Below are positions 20,906 through 30,924 of a stretch of 64,000 bases of DNA, one piece after another (position 1 is the first letter of the stretch; each line of letters begins with the position of its first letter). The notes beneath the pieces were generated by a model that did no database searches, was not told where the DNA came from, and saw only the letters and a list, made by a program, of their open reading frames with translations. The stretch is from Caenorhabditis remanei (lineage: Eukaryota > Nematoda > Chromadorea > Rhabditida > Rhabditidae). Both the position numbers and the translations under genes were made by a program. The stretch covers positions 5,022,001 through 5,086,000 of the forward strand of contig NC_071329.1 in assembly GCF_010183535.1 (NCBI RefSeq), written 5' to 3'.

Positions 20906-22148
20906 TGAGGTAATGTAGGTATTGTAGCTTTGAGATACTGTAGCTACTAGTTAGAGGTACTGTAGGTAGAAGGGAGTATAGTACCCCCATTTCAAATCCA
21001 AGACACTTCAAAGCCGGACGTTTTGAAACCGTGTCATTTCTAAACTAAACGTTACCATAATCACTGGATTTTTCAGCGTCGAAATGTCGATTTCAGAGTC
21101 GAAATGTCATGACGGTTCTGAAATGAGTTGGTTTCCAAATGTCTAGGTTTCCAAACGTCCCGGAGCCAATTATTCTGCTCAAGCTAGGGACGTTTCATAA
21201 CCTGATAATTTTCACTTCGTTACAAAACGTCCGGTTTCGAAACGTCACCCATTTAGAGACTATTGGTTAATGCGAAAATATCTGAAATGCGGAAATATAT
21301 CAAGCTTTTTTATCACTCTGTTTGTCCGGATGTCCAAAATGCCTTTTTCATAAAGCAAACCACTTAAAAACTTATGTTTCCTACTCCCATAGTTAGTTAT
21401 TTTTTCTGATTTCTGGTTTTTGGAACACTCCTTTAAAAAAAGAATAAATATTCCCTACTACTACTACCCCAAAGTGGCGGGGGCAGTCCGTTTTCAAATG
21501 TTCCCCATGAGAATTTTCAAGTGGTCCCGGTCCCCTTTTTTCAACTTTTGACTGGTGCTGACTCAACTTTTTATTTTGAAGTTTACTGAGTGGCAGTAGG
21601 AATGATGGCCTAGGATTTTTCTAGGCCACGGAGTGAGGGGACTAGTCTCCCATTCCCCCTTGCCATGAGGGACATTTCGAAACTGGGACGTTTTGAAACC
21701 AATGATTCAACGGGACTTTAAGGCTTTTAGGCTTAAATCTTATCTACATTACTTACGTTTCCAGCAAACATGGCTCAGACAGGACTAATATGTAACCGTG
21801 TGGTTTTAAAACGTTCGGTTTCAAAGTGTCCCGGTTTCAAAACGTCCCAAGTCCAGTTCCCTGTGTTCTGACCCTTTCTTCTTAGACAAAACGTCATTCC
21901 TAAGTCTCTGAATCATTTTTTCATTCAAAAAAAAGGGGGGGGGGGCTCAGTGATCCGTGAAAATATGTGGCTCTTCGTTCCCTTTTCTCCATTCTTTTTT
22001 TCATTCCATTCCATTCCATTTATTGTGGAAACACTTTAAGTTACTTTAGTTTGTTTCAATGGTCACTTTTTGGTTTGAAGATGAGGTTAAACAATTTTAT
22101 TGATAGGGTTATATGGAAAATGAAGTGGTTAGTTGAATTCAGGGAGTT
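20905..22148. other. Gene-free stretch
   Basis: TACTGTAG words (to about 20980), diverged GACGTTTTGAAACC words (about 21005-21250 and 21660-21850), a G-run at 21937-21946 and a short TTCCA repeat (about 22003-22020). No exon is seen. Confidence 0.45.
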
Positions 22149-22297
22149 GAGAGCTTTCAGAAAAGTATAATCATGACTAGGTTTGAGGTAAGTTGGGTCT
22201 CACCACGAAAACTACAGTAACCCGAAATTTTGAAGATTTCGCGTCGTGACCCAATATTCTTTAAACTAGTCTTGATTATACTTTTTTGAAAGCTCTC
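22149..22297. repeat. GAGAGC hairpin element, copy A
   Basis: The left half starts GAGAGCTTTCAGAAAAGTAT and continues AATCATGACTAGGTTTGAGG and AAGTTGGGTCTC. The right half is its inverted, slightly diverged copy ending ATACTTTTTTGAAAGCTCTC. The centre holds ACTACAGTAACCCGAAATTT. Further copies lie at 22438-22576, 23076-23213 and 34013-34152, and a fragment near 35690. Confidence 0.7.
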
Positions 22298-22437
22298 AAG
22301 GAGCTTGTTTCGATGGTAACCAAAATTTTCAAAAATTTCTCGAAAAACAGTTTTTTGGAATTTTTTCCATTTTTGTCACAAACCTATAACTTATCATTTC
22401 CATGTGAAATCAACTTAATAGTGACACCCAGCTCACC

Positions 22438-22576
22438 GAGATCTTTCAGAAAAGTATAATCATGACAAGGTTTGAGGCAAGTTGGGTCTCGACGCGAAAT
22501 TAGATTACTGTAGTTTTGGCGTCGAGACCCAACTTGCCTCAAATCTAGTCATGATTATACTTTTCTGAAAGCTCTC
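22438..22576. repeat. GAGAGC hairpin element, copy B
   Basis: Same inverted structure as copy A with very well matched arms (AGTTGGGTCTCGACGCGAAA in the left arm, GCGTCGAGACCCAACTTGCC in the right). The single-stranded form would be a nearly perfect hairpin of about 60 bp. Confidence 0.7.
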
Positions 22577-23526
22577 GACGCGCTGGTTATGAAAATAACA
22601 TTTATTTCTGAAAAGGGGAAACACCAAAAATTTTGGGTCAAGTCTGTGTGAAAATTTTCCTGACCCCGCCCAAACCACATCCCCTCTCTGTTTGTTGCTA
22701 TTTTGTGGATTTACATTCATCTCTTTCTAAGAAATGGATAATGATTCACTATTGTTGTGGTGGTCCAAAAGACAGGCCCACCAAATTTGGCGATGTTTTC
22801 AATTTTTTGCTTCTCTTTTTTCTTCCAGAGAAGCAAAAAGCACATCTCTCTTTTTGACACCCCCTCTCTGGATGTAGTGGCCCAAAAAAGGGGCGGAGCT
22901 TCTTGCTCGAGTGTTTTTCGGTTTGGACACTTCTTTTTTAGAAACACTTGAATTTCTTCAGTTGTCTGATTACAAATTAGGTATCGGATTTCTTATACTA
23001 GAGGTTTTTGAGGGATTGAAAACCAGTTGGACGTTTTTTTTGAAGTCAGGGTTAGTTTTTCATATTGTGCTCACTGAGAGCTCTCAGAAAAGTATATCAT
23101 GACTAGGTTTGATAGAAGTTGGGTCTCGACGCGAAATCGGGTTACTGTAGTTTTTGTGGTGAGACCCAACTTGCCTCAAACCTAGTCATGGTTATACTTT
23201 TCTGAAAGCACGTGACTTTCTGAATCTGAATAACCGTGTCATTTTTCATAATACCCTAACAATAAAAATGTTCATCCTCTGGCATCTTTAAACGTGCCGC
23301 AATCTTTATATCCCAGTTTTGACCTTCACAACTCAATTTTTTTTTTGGTTTTCCGTTAAAAAAATGGTGTCAGAACATTTCAGTTTTTTTCTCTCGCCTA
23401 AGTGTACATACACAGACATAAATGTCATGGCGACAACTACTATTATGTGCCTTTTCACCTGCCACGGGTACCCAGCGTGATTTTTTTCTTTTAAAATGTT
23501 ATTTTCATGATACAAACTATATATGA
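22577..23526. other. Gene-free stretch around hairpin copy C
   Basis: Short open frames on both strands (22633-22950) show no family similarity or splice logic. Nothing else is recognised. Confidence 0.4.
23076..23213. repeat. GAGAGC hairpin element, copy C
   Basis: Inverted arms as in copies A and B, with the left end GAGAGCTCTCAGAAAAGTAT and the right end ATACTTTTCTGAAAGCACGT. Confidence 0.65.
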
Positions 23527-23745
23527 CTCGAATGCTGAAGACGTGAGAATTCTGAATCTGTTTTCAGATTAAAAAAAAAAAGGAAAATGGGCGGAGTTAC
23601 ATTGGTTTGAAGATTAGTGATTGTTTTTCAGCCAGGGAATCGACTGTGCTGGCTAAAAACAATCATAACTCGGTCAATTTCCACCCAAACTGAAAAATTC
23701 AAACGAATTCAGAATCCTCACGTCTTCAGCTTCCATATTCCAACT
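23527..23745. repeat. Hairpin repeat of the GATTCTGAATCTG family
   Basis: The left end GAATGCTGAAGACGTGAGAA leads into TTCTGAATCTGTTTTCAG. The right end reads TTCAGAATCCTCACGTCTTC and then AGCTTCC. The interior has the usual CAATCATAACTCGGTCAATT. Confidence 0.6.
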
Positions 23746-23939
23746 ATTTCAATCCAAAAACCGCTTGACCTACCCCAGATCTCCAGAGACCCCTCTCCTC
23801 ATTTTTTCTTCGTTTCAAACTCCACGAAAGAGGGGACATATCAATCATTTCGTGCCATCTTTCTGTCTTTTTGAGCTCGAGAAGAGCCATATTTCGCGAC
23901 TTCTGACCTTTTTTTGGAATATTTTATCGATTTTGGGAA

Positions 23940-24310
23940 AGCCACCAGTTTGGAAATTTAGGCCATCAAAGTTATTTTTAAGGTTTTAAGAGTTATGGCC
24001 TAACTTTTGCAGATGATGGTTTTCTAGGCCACCACATAAATTTCGATCAAATAAAAGCGTGGCCTAACTTTTCACAGTAACGGGTTTCTAGGTCATGCAC
24101 GCAGAGCTCCAAAGCAACATATTTCTCGATTTTTGAACTTTTTGGGAAATTGTATCGATTTGGGAAGTCAGGCCACCCAAGTTAGGCCACCAAAGTAAAG
24201 TCATCATTCTAAAAAATTAGCACATTAAAGTTAGGCTACCAATTATGGAAGTTAGGCCACAATTTAAAAAAAAGTTAGGCCACCAAAGTTAGGCCACCCT
24301 TTGACCTTCT
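23940..24310. repeat. TTAGGCCACCAAAGT block
   Basis: A second array of TGGCCTAACTTT and TTAGGCCACCAAAGT words in both orientations. It is non-coding. Confidence 0.55.
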
Positions 24311-24599
24311 GACCTACCCTCCCAACCCACCTTTTCAAAAATTCCAAAAATCCGAAAATACTTTTTCCCTTTTTCAAAAATCTGACCTCTGTCCTTTCCG
24401 TCTCCTTCCCCTTTTTCCTTTTTTTCTTTCGAAAATAGGTGAACTGGAACAAAAAAGAGAATGTGTATGTGTTTCTCCACTCCTTTTTCCTTCGGTTAAT
24501 TAATTTTGTTTTGTTGAAAAAAAGGGGAGAAAAGGGAGCGACTCTTCCTCACACTTTTCAATTTTATCCTTTTCTTTTTTCTCCATTCGCATTGTTTCA

Positions 24600-25080
24600 G
24601 AGTTCGAATAAATAATGAGTTTTTTTTAATTCGAAATATTTATTGACAAATTTTATCGACATTTGAAATTTTTCGATCTTTGTCGATAAAACTTCGATTG
24701 ACAAAGTCTTTGAAAATTGTCGACAGACACATAAAGTTTCGGATTATTGACATTTATCGACAATTATCGACAAATATGGAATATCGATAGTTATCTATGA
24801 AATGTCGACTGTTTATCGAACATTTATCGATAAAACTTGGAGCTGGTCAAATATTTATCGACAAAAAATTTCAACTCTCAGATTTTCACGATTTTCACGA
24901 TTTTATCGAAAACTGTCGACAAAACATCGATAATTGTCGATAAAAATTCAAAATTGTTAGCTTGTCGACAGTTTTTCAAATTTGTCGATAATTGTATTTT
25001 TGCGAAATGTTAATGGTTTTATCGATAAAATGTCGACTTTCTTGAAATTTATAAATAATTACCGATAATTATCGTAAAGC
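24600..25080. repeat. AT-rich array of TTTATCGACAA / TCGATAA words
   Basis: Roughly 30 overlapping, imperfect copies of ATCGACAA, TTATCGATA and TGTCGACA occur in both orientations, with no fixed period. The block can form many alternative hairpins. No open reading frame of note. Confidence 0.6.
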
Positions 25081-25717
25081 ACACGTTTTGTTCGTGGCCT
25101 AACTTTCTTCCATTCTAGTTTTCTAATCCCCTCCCGGTTCTTGATCCTCCTCCATTTTATAATTAACTTCCATTCTCTCAATTACACTTACATGGAATGT
25201 ACTTCTGTTGCTACCCCTAAAGTACCGATTTTTTTTGCTCATTCGATGAGTTTTCCAGAGAGAAAATGACCCATAATGGGTTTTCCTGTGACGTGACCTC
25301 GTTTTTGAGAAATTGAGATTTTTCAAAAAATGCAATTTTTCATAAAAAAATTTTCATTAATTTTTTTCATTATTTTGCCGGATTGTTCAGAAAAAAGACT
25401 TTGCACATATTTATTGCAAATTTTATGTAGTTTTTGACAAAAATATGAACTTATGAAAAAATAATTTTTTGGTCCTGAAAAAGGTAAAAATGTGACACCC
25501 TCCAAAAAAAAAATTTTTTTTTCGAGAGCGGCAGAGGTGACATATATAAGGTAAAAAGTACAACTCATCTGGATCATTTTTCTATATAGCACTATAGTCG
25601 CTCCCTGGCAAAAATTAAGGAAAAAATTGGTCTGAAAATTTTCATTTTTCGAAAAAATGTGACATGTCAGAAATGAGTTCGAATTTCTAATATTGAATAC
25701 GTTCCAATTAAAATCTT

Positions 25718-26393
25718 TCTAGAATAAAGATTTTCAAAATGTGTTCTATAATTTTCAAATAAAAAAGTTCATCCCAGTTGACTTCTCTTGTCATAGCACT
25801 CGTTCAAATATTGCAAGTTTTCTCATATGGTGGAAATTCAATTGCTCATAACTCCTCTAAAACTGAAGCAAACAGGCTCAAAAACGCAGAAAAATTTAAA
25901 AATAATTTATGCTTCTCAAAAATCATATTTGGGCTGTTTTTCGAAAAATTATTTTTTTCGACTTTTGATAAGGGGGGACCACATGAAATTATTTCCAAAA
26001 ACTTGAAAAAAAATTTTTTCGAAAATAAACAGAATCAATAGTTTTTAGCTTTTTTGTAGCTGAAAAACTAGTTTTGAGTTGTTTTCGACAAAAAAAATTT
26101 TCAAGTTTCTGGAAAAAAATTCATGTGGTCCCCCCTTATCAAAATTCAAAAAAAATAATTTTTCGAAAAACAGCCCAATTATGATTTTTAAAAAGTAATA
26201 GTTATTTTTAAGTTGTTCTACGCTTTTGAGCGAGTTTGCTTCAGTTTTAGAGGAATTATGAGCAATTGAATTTCCACCACATGAGAAAACTTGCAATATT
26301 TGAACGAGTGTTCTGACAAGAGAAGTCAACAGGGATGGACTTTTTTATTTGAAAATTATAGAACACATTTTGAAAATCATTATTCTAAAAAAT
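25718..26393. repeat. Inner palindrome
   Basis: The two halves are inverted copies around an AT-rich centre near 26030. As a result the same short peptide (HNSSKTEAN) can be read on opposite strands at 25778-26041 and 26045-26329. These frames are by-products of the palindrome and are not proposed as genes. Confidence 0.7.
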
Positions 26394-26460
26394 TCAACTT
26401 TAACTTCTACTATCGAATATATCCTATACTATATACTATTCTGTACTCTGAATTTATTTT

Positions 26461-27384
26461 ATGGTTTTTAAACCTATGGTAACGGAAGGTAAGAATATCG
26501 ATCGTCCTCTTAAAAGAGGAAGCCGTCCATCTCCGGAAATCGATCGCAAGCGGTCTAAATCCGTATCTTTCTCTGCCAATATGGATGACTCTGCTGTTTT
26601 TACGTTGGATAACGGTCTGTTTGACCCGTCTATCCTTTTGGACCTCAAGTCGAAGAACCCGGATTCACCCAGTGAACTCCTCGTAGTGATCAAGTGTATG
26701 GCGAGCGCGCTAACCGAGATCCACAAACAGAATTTGTCGCTGCTCTCGCAGAACAAAGTGTTGAATGATAAAATTGTCAAGTTGGAGAATATTATGGACA
26801 ACCTTGTTGAGAAAGTCCAGTCACCCTCTACCATCAACAAGGTTGATGAGAAATCGTATGCCAGTATTCTGGCTAAATCTATTCAAGCTCCAGCCACTCA
26901 AGTGGCTCTCATTCAGGCGGCTCAATTGGCAAACTCCTTGGAGGAACGCAAGCATTCTGTTATTATCAAAAACTCCAAATTATTGAATGACCCGAATACC
27001 GATATGGACACGTGTTCAGCACTGACTGAAGCTTGCAATGTCACCTCTGCATCTTCGGTTTTTCGTCTGGCCCAAAAAACAGGGCCTCCGCTTTTAAAGC
27101 TGTCATGGAGCTCGGCGGCGGACGCAAACAAGGTCCTGGCAACCTTCGAAAAACGCAAGGCGGAGGTAACATTCTGCAAAAATGCCTCCATTCGACCGGA
27201 TCTGTCAAAGCCGGAATTGATCAAGTATCGGAATGCTTGGAAGAAAGCCATCGAACTGAACAACCAGGAAAAGCAAAGAATTTACACCGTTCGAAATCTG
27301 GAAGTTGTCAAGATAACCTACAAAAAAGATCAGGTGCCATGGGCTTGGGAAATCAGAGAGCAAAAGGCAAGCCCTGCTCATTAG
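26461..27384 (+). CDS. ORF1 of the non-LTR retrotransposon
   Basis: 307 residues in one frame. Residues about 85-125 form a heptad-like leucine-rich segment (LSLLSQNKVLNDKIVKLENI), fitting the coiled coil of many LINE ORF1 proteins. The C-terminal half has a basic, RRM-like region (AWKKAIELNNQEKQRIYTVR). ORF1 proteins bind element RNA and form ribonucleoprotein particles; here that role is inferred from position and composition only. There is no CCHC knuckle. The TAG stop overlaps the frame of ORF2. Confidence 0.65.
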   Translation: MVFKPMVTEGKNIDRPLKRGSRPSPEIDRKRSKSVSFSANMDDSAVFTLDNGLFDPSILLDLKSKNPDSPSELLVVIKCMASALTEIHKQNLSLLSQNKVLNDKIVKLENIMDNLVEKVQSPSTINKVDEKSYASILAKSIQAPATQVALIQAAQLANSLEERKHSVIIKNSKLLNDPNTDMDTCSALTEACNVTSASSVFRLAQKTGPPLLKLSWSSAADANKVLATFEKRKAEVTFCKNASIRPDLSKPELIKYRNAWKKAIELNNQEKQRIYTVRNLEVVKITYKKDQVPWAWEIREQKASPAH

Positions 27385-30005
27385 CTTATGCCAACTGCTT
27401 CGCTATCTCCAATAAAATATCCTATCTGAATTATCTTGCTTCTTTCTATTCATTTGACGTCATTGCACTCACAGAAACCAAACTGAACGATACCTTTCCC
27501 GATGCTATTTTGTCCCTTGACAACATGTTCACCGTTTTCCGCAAGGATAGAACACGACATGGTGGTGGCGTGGCCCTACTTATATCAAAATCTGTGAGAT
27601 GCTCTCTTATTACTATTCCAGAAGCCTTAAGTGCTGTCGAAATTATTGCTGTGGATGTATTTATCAATGGGAAGTCAACCCGTATTATATCATGTTATCA
27701 CGCCAATCATAGTTCTGATATCGGTCCAATCATTGAAGCGCTGGAGTTCTTATTGTCTACCCACAAACAGACTATTATTACTGGTGACTTTAATATGCCA
27801 CACATAGATTGGTCGAGTATGACGGCATCGGACAGCAAGTGTAATGAGTTTTTAAGCTTTGTACTTCGGAATGGATTATGTCAACACGTCCACTCTCCCA
27901 ACCGCCTTAATCCAGACCATATACTTGACTTATTGCTGACAAATACTCCGAGTGTACGTGAAGTGGTGGTAGGGGAATTATTCAGCGATCACAAGTTGAT
28001 AAGAGCAACCCTGAATTTATCGCTAAAGAAACTACCCAATCATAAAACCTTGCTTAATTTCCGGAAAGCGGATTATGATAGTATCAATTTTGTATTGAGC
28101 AATACGAACTGGAACTCTATATTTCGGGAACTATCGGTCGAGGAGATGTACAGTCAATTACTTGAGATCGCCACTAATCTTATCAATACTTATGTACCTA
28201 CTGTCACCCGAAATTTCTTACTGAAGAAGTATCCTGCTGAAGTTAGACGGTTACAAAAGTTGAAGCTATATATATGGAGGAATGAGGGTAACACTGAACG
28301 TTACAAGGCCATTAGTGCGTTATTGAAAAAATCCCTCACTGATTATGATACATCGGAACTCGAGAAAAAGCTTACTACTGGTTCATCTAAAACCTTCTTC
28401 AGATTTATGAAAGACCACATGAAACCGTTTCATGAGGTCGGTATCATCAAGAACAATGGCGAAATTATCTGTGATGACATAACCAAAGCGGAGCTGTTTG
28501 CTGACAGGTTTTCGGAAGTGTTTACGCATGATGATGGCAATGTTCCATTCTTCAAACCAAGGTCCAACTCTATTATCGATGGCTACGAATTCGAACCGTA
28601 TATAGTGGAAGCCGTGTTGGCAAAGCTCAAGCCCAGACATAATCGAACTCCGGACCAGATTCCTGCTATATTTCTGAAGAGAGTTGCCACCGCCATCGCG
28701 TTCCCACTCACTCTAATTTACAACAAATCACTGTCAACTGGCAACATACCTCATATCTGGAAAAAAGCCATTGTTGTACCGTTGCACAAAAAAGGTCTTA
28801 GATCAGACTGTAACAACTACAGGCCAATTGCACTTACGTCCAGTGTCTGTAAAACTATGGAAACCATTCTGAGAAGAGTTTTGGTCCAACACCTGAATGT
28901 CAACGGCCTATTGAATGGGAGTCAATACGGTTTTCGCGCTTACCGAAGTTGCGAATCTCAACTTATTCATTATCAAGGCTCTCTATTACAAGATCTGGAA
29001 AGGCACAAAGCCAACTTTGCCATCTATATAGACTTCAGTAAAGCGTTTGACAAAGTACCGCACAACAAATTATTGACCAAACTCGAAGGATATGGTGTTC
29101 AAGGAAACCTTCTTCGTTGGTTATCCACGTTTCTGACTAATCGTAATCAGGTAATTTCTCTAAATGGAATTTACTCGAAACCTATGGATGTTATTAGTGG
29201 AGTGCCACAAGGCTCTGTCCTTGGTCCTCTTCTCTTCCTCCTATACATCAACGATATTAGTGACAACGTGGAATCCATTGCGTTCAGACTCTCGACACGC
29301 AACCTCAAAAGCAAAACTTCCCCGGATTTCCATATCTCAGGTTTGAAACTCCCTTTTGTCAGGCATATTCGAGATCTAGGAATATTCTTTTCGGACGACC
29401 TGTCATTTACACATCATGTCAATATTATTTTAAGGAGATCTCAATTCAGAGTGAATATGCTTTTCAATATTCTGAAGAATTCGACTATGGAAGTGTTTAT
29501 TAGATGTTATATTATATATATTCGACCTATCTTGGAGTATGGATGTACTATTTTCTCGCCCTATCTCAAACTTCACATTCGGAAGATTGAATCTATTCAG
29601 AAGTCATTTGTTCATCGAATTTTCAAAAAGTTTGGAATAGAATATACATCCTATTTCAACGCTCTGGATATATGTGGACTGGACTCTCTGGAGCTCAGAA
29701 GATTAGTTTTCGATTTGGTATTCATATATAAATCAATTATCAGCAGAGAGATCTATTGTGCAAATGCCTTATTTACATTTATTCCATCTGTTAAATCTCT
29801 AAGAAGACACCCATTTTATTTGCGTTGTAATATTAAAAATAGTCACAAATCCAGCTCCCAGTTCTTGACCAACCGTACTTTAAACTGTTGGAATTCTCTA
29901 CCCGTTTCTTCTTTCCCGGTTAAATCCTCCTCCCGTTCGTTTAAAACTAACTTGAAACATGTTGATTTGTCTAAGTATCTAACTCTTTCTCCCCTCAACT
30001 ATTAA
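27385..30005 (+). pseudogene. ORF2: AP-type endonuclease and reverse transcriptase lacking motif C
   Basis: The frame is open from 27033, but only the part after the ORF1 stop looks like ORF2, in the -1 frame relative to ORF1. The endonuclease shows the catalytic Glu in IALTETKL (about 27465), GDFNMPHIDW (about 27785) and the C-terminal SDHKLI (about 27985). The RT has motif A (YIDFSKAFDKVPH) and motif B (SGVPQGSVLGPLLFLLYIND). The expected F/YADD motif C is absent: near 29280-29295 the protein jumps from NVESIAF to a region normally many residues further on. The deletion keeps the frame. The usual C-terminal GLDSLELRRL region is intact. Confidence 0.8.
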
Positions 30006-30765
30006 TGTTTCTACTTGTCTCCCCCCTCCCTCTCTCGTTTTTGGCCTATTCACGAGGTAGCAAAAAAAAGGGCAAAACTATTTTTCTCTTTTTTACTACT
30101 TCCAAAGGGAAAAATAGTTTTTTACCACCTAATTTTGCGTCCTCCAGAATCGGCCCATCAAATATTTATTTATCTTTTTGAATCCTCTTCGGTTGTATCA
30201 GTGGCTCCTTGCCCTTCATATCGAATTAAAATAAATAAATTAAAAAGATTTTAATTGAAACTTATTCAATGTCAGAAATTCGAACTCATTTCTGACATTT
30301 TTTCGAAAAATGAAAATTTTCAGACCAACTTTTTCCTCAATTTTTGACAGGAAGCGACTATAGTGCTATATAGGAAAATAATCCAGATGAGTTGTACTTT
30401 TTACCTTATATATGTCACCTTTGCCGTCCTCGAAAAAAAAATTTTTTTTTTGGAGGGTGTCACATTTTTACCTTTTTCAGGACCAAAAAATTATTTTTTC
30501 ATAAGTTCATATTTTTGTCAAAAACTACATAAAATTTGCAATAAATATGTGCAAAGTCTTTTTTCTGAACAATCCGGCAAAATAATGAAAAAAATTAATG
30601 AAAATTTTTTTTCGAAAAAATTGCATTTTTGAAAAATCTCAATTTCTCAAAAACGAGGTCACGTCACAGGAAAACCCATTATGGGTCATTTTCTCTCTGG
30701 AAAACTCATCGAATGAGCAAAAAAAATCGGTACTTTAGGGGTAGCAACAGAAGTACATTCCATGT

Positions 30766-30924
30766 TAATTGTACTTATAATCACCTTTAAATGATGTCAC
30801 CCTTTCCCGTTTTCTCTGCAAAAACTGAAAAAAATTGAATTTTCAGACCGGCCTTCTCAAATGTGGATGATACTAATTTTATGATCTACGCCCTCTGAAA
30901 AGTTTCAGAAAAAGAAAAGAAGCG
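30766..30924. promoter_or_regulatory. Short region upstream of the MOLO1-like gene
   Basis: Only about 160 bp separate the foldback element from the putative first exon at 30925. No clear trans-splice acceptor lies just ahead of the ATG (an AG occurs in TTTCAG at about 30901-30906). Confidence 0.3.

Larger units (their letters stand above)
26395..30239 (+). mobile_element. Non-LTR retrotransposon (CR1/Jockey-like), inactivated
   Basis: It has two open frames (a coiled-coil ORF1 and an endonuclease-RT ORF2) and a 3' end of AAATAAATAAATTAAAAAG type at about 30228-30245. Non-LTR elements of this group copy their RNA into nicked target DNA. The insertion lies at the right edge of the inner palindrome. 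The long open frames suggest a recent insertion, but RT motif C is missing, so the copy cannot be autonomous. Confidence 0.75.
25190..30765. mobile_element. Foldback element with arms of about 530 bp, enclosing a palindrome and a LINE
   Basis: The left arm (25190-25727) and right arm (30240-30765) are inverted copies with few mismatches. Shared landmarks are ACATGGAATGTACTTCTGTT at the outer ends, the AAAAATTTTTTTTT tract with GGAGGGTGTCACATTTTTAC, and CAATTAAAATCTTT at the inner ends. Between them lie a smaller palindrome (25718-26393) and a non-LTR retrotransposon. No target duplication could be fixed with confidence. The arms have no transposase. Confidence 0.7.

Noticed and set aside
25778..26329. 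Matching peptides on opposite strands, first taken as a duplicated gene pair
   Set aside because: They are the two arms of one palindrome; the similarity is DNA symmetry, not a gene family.
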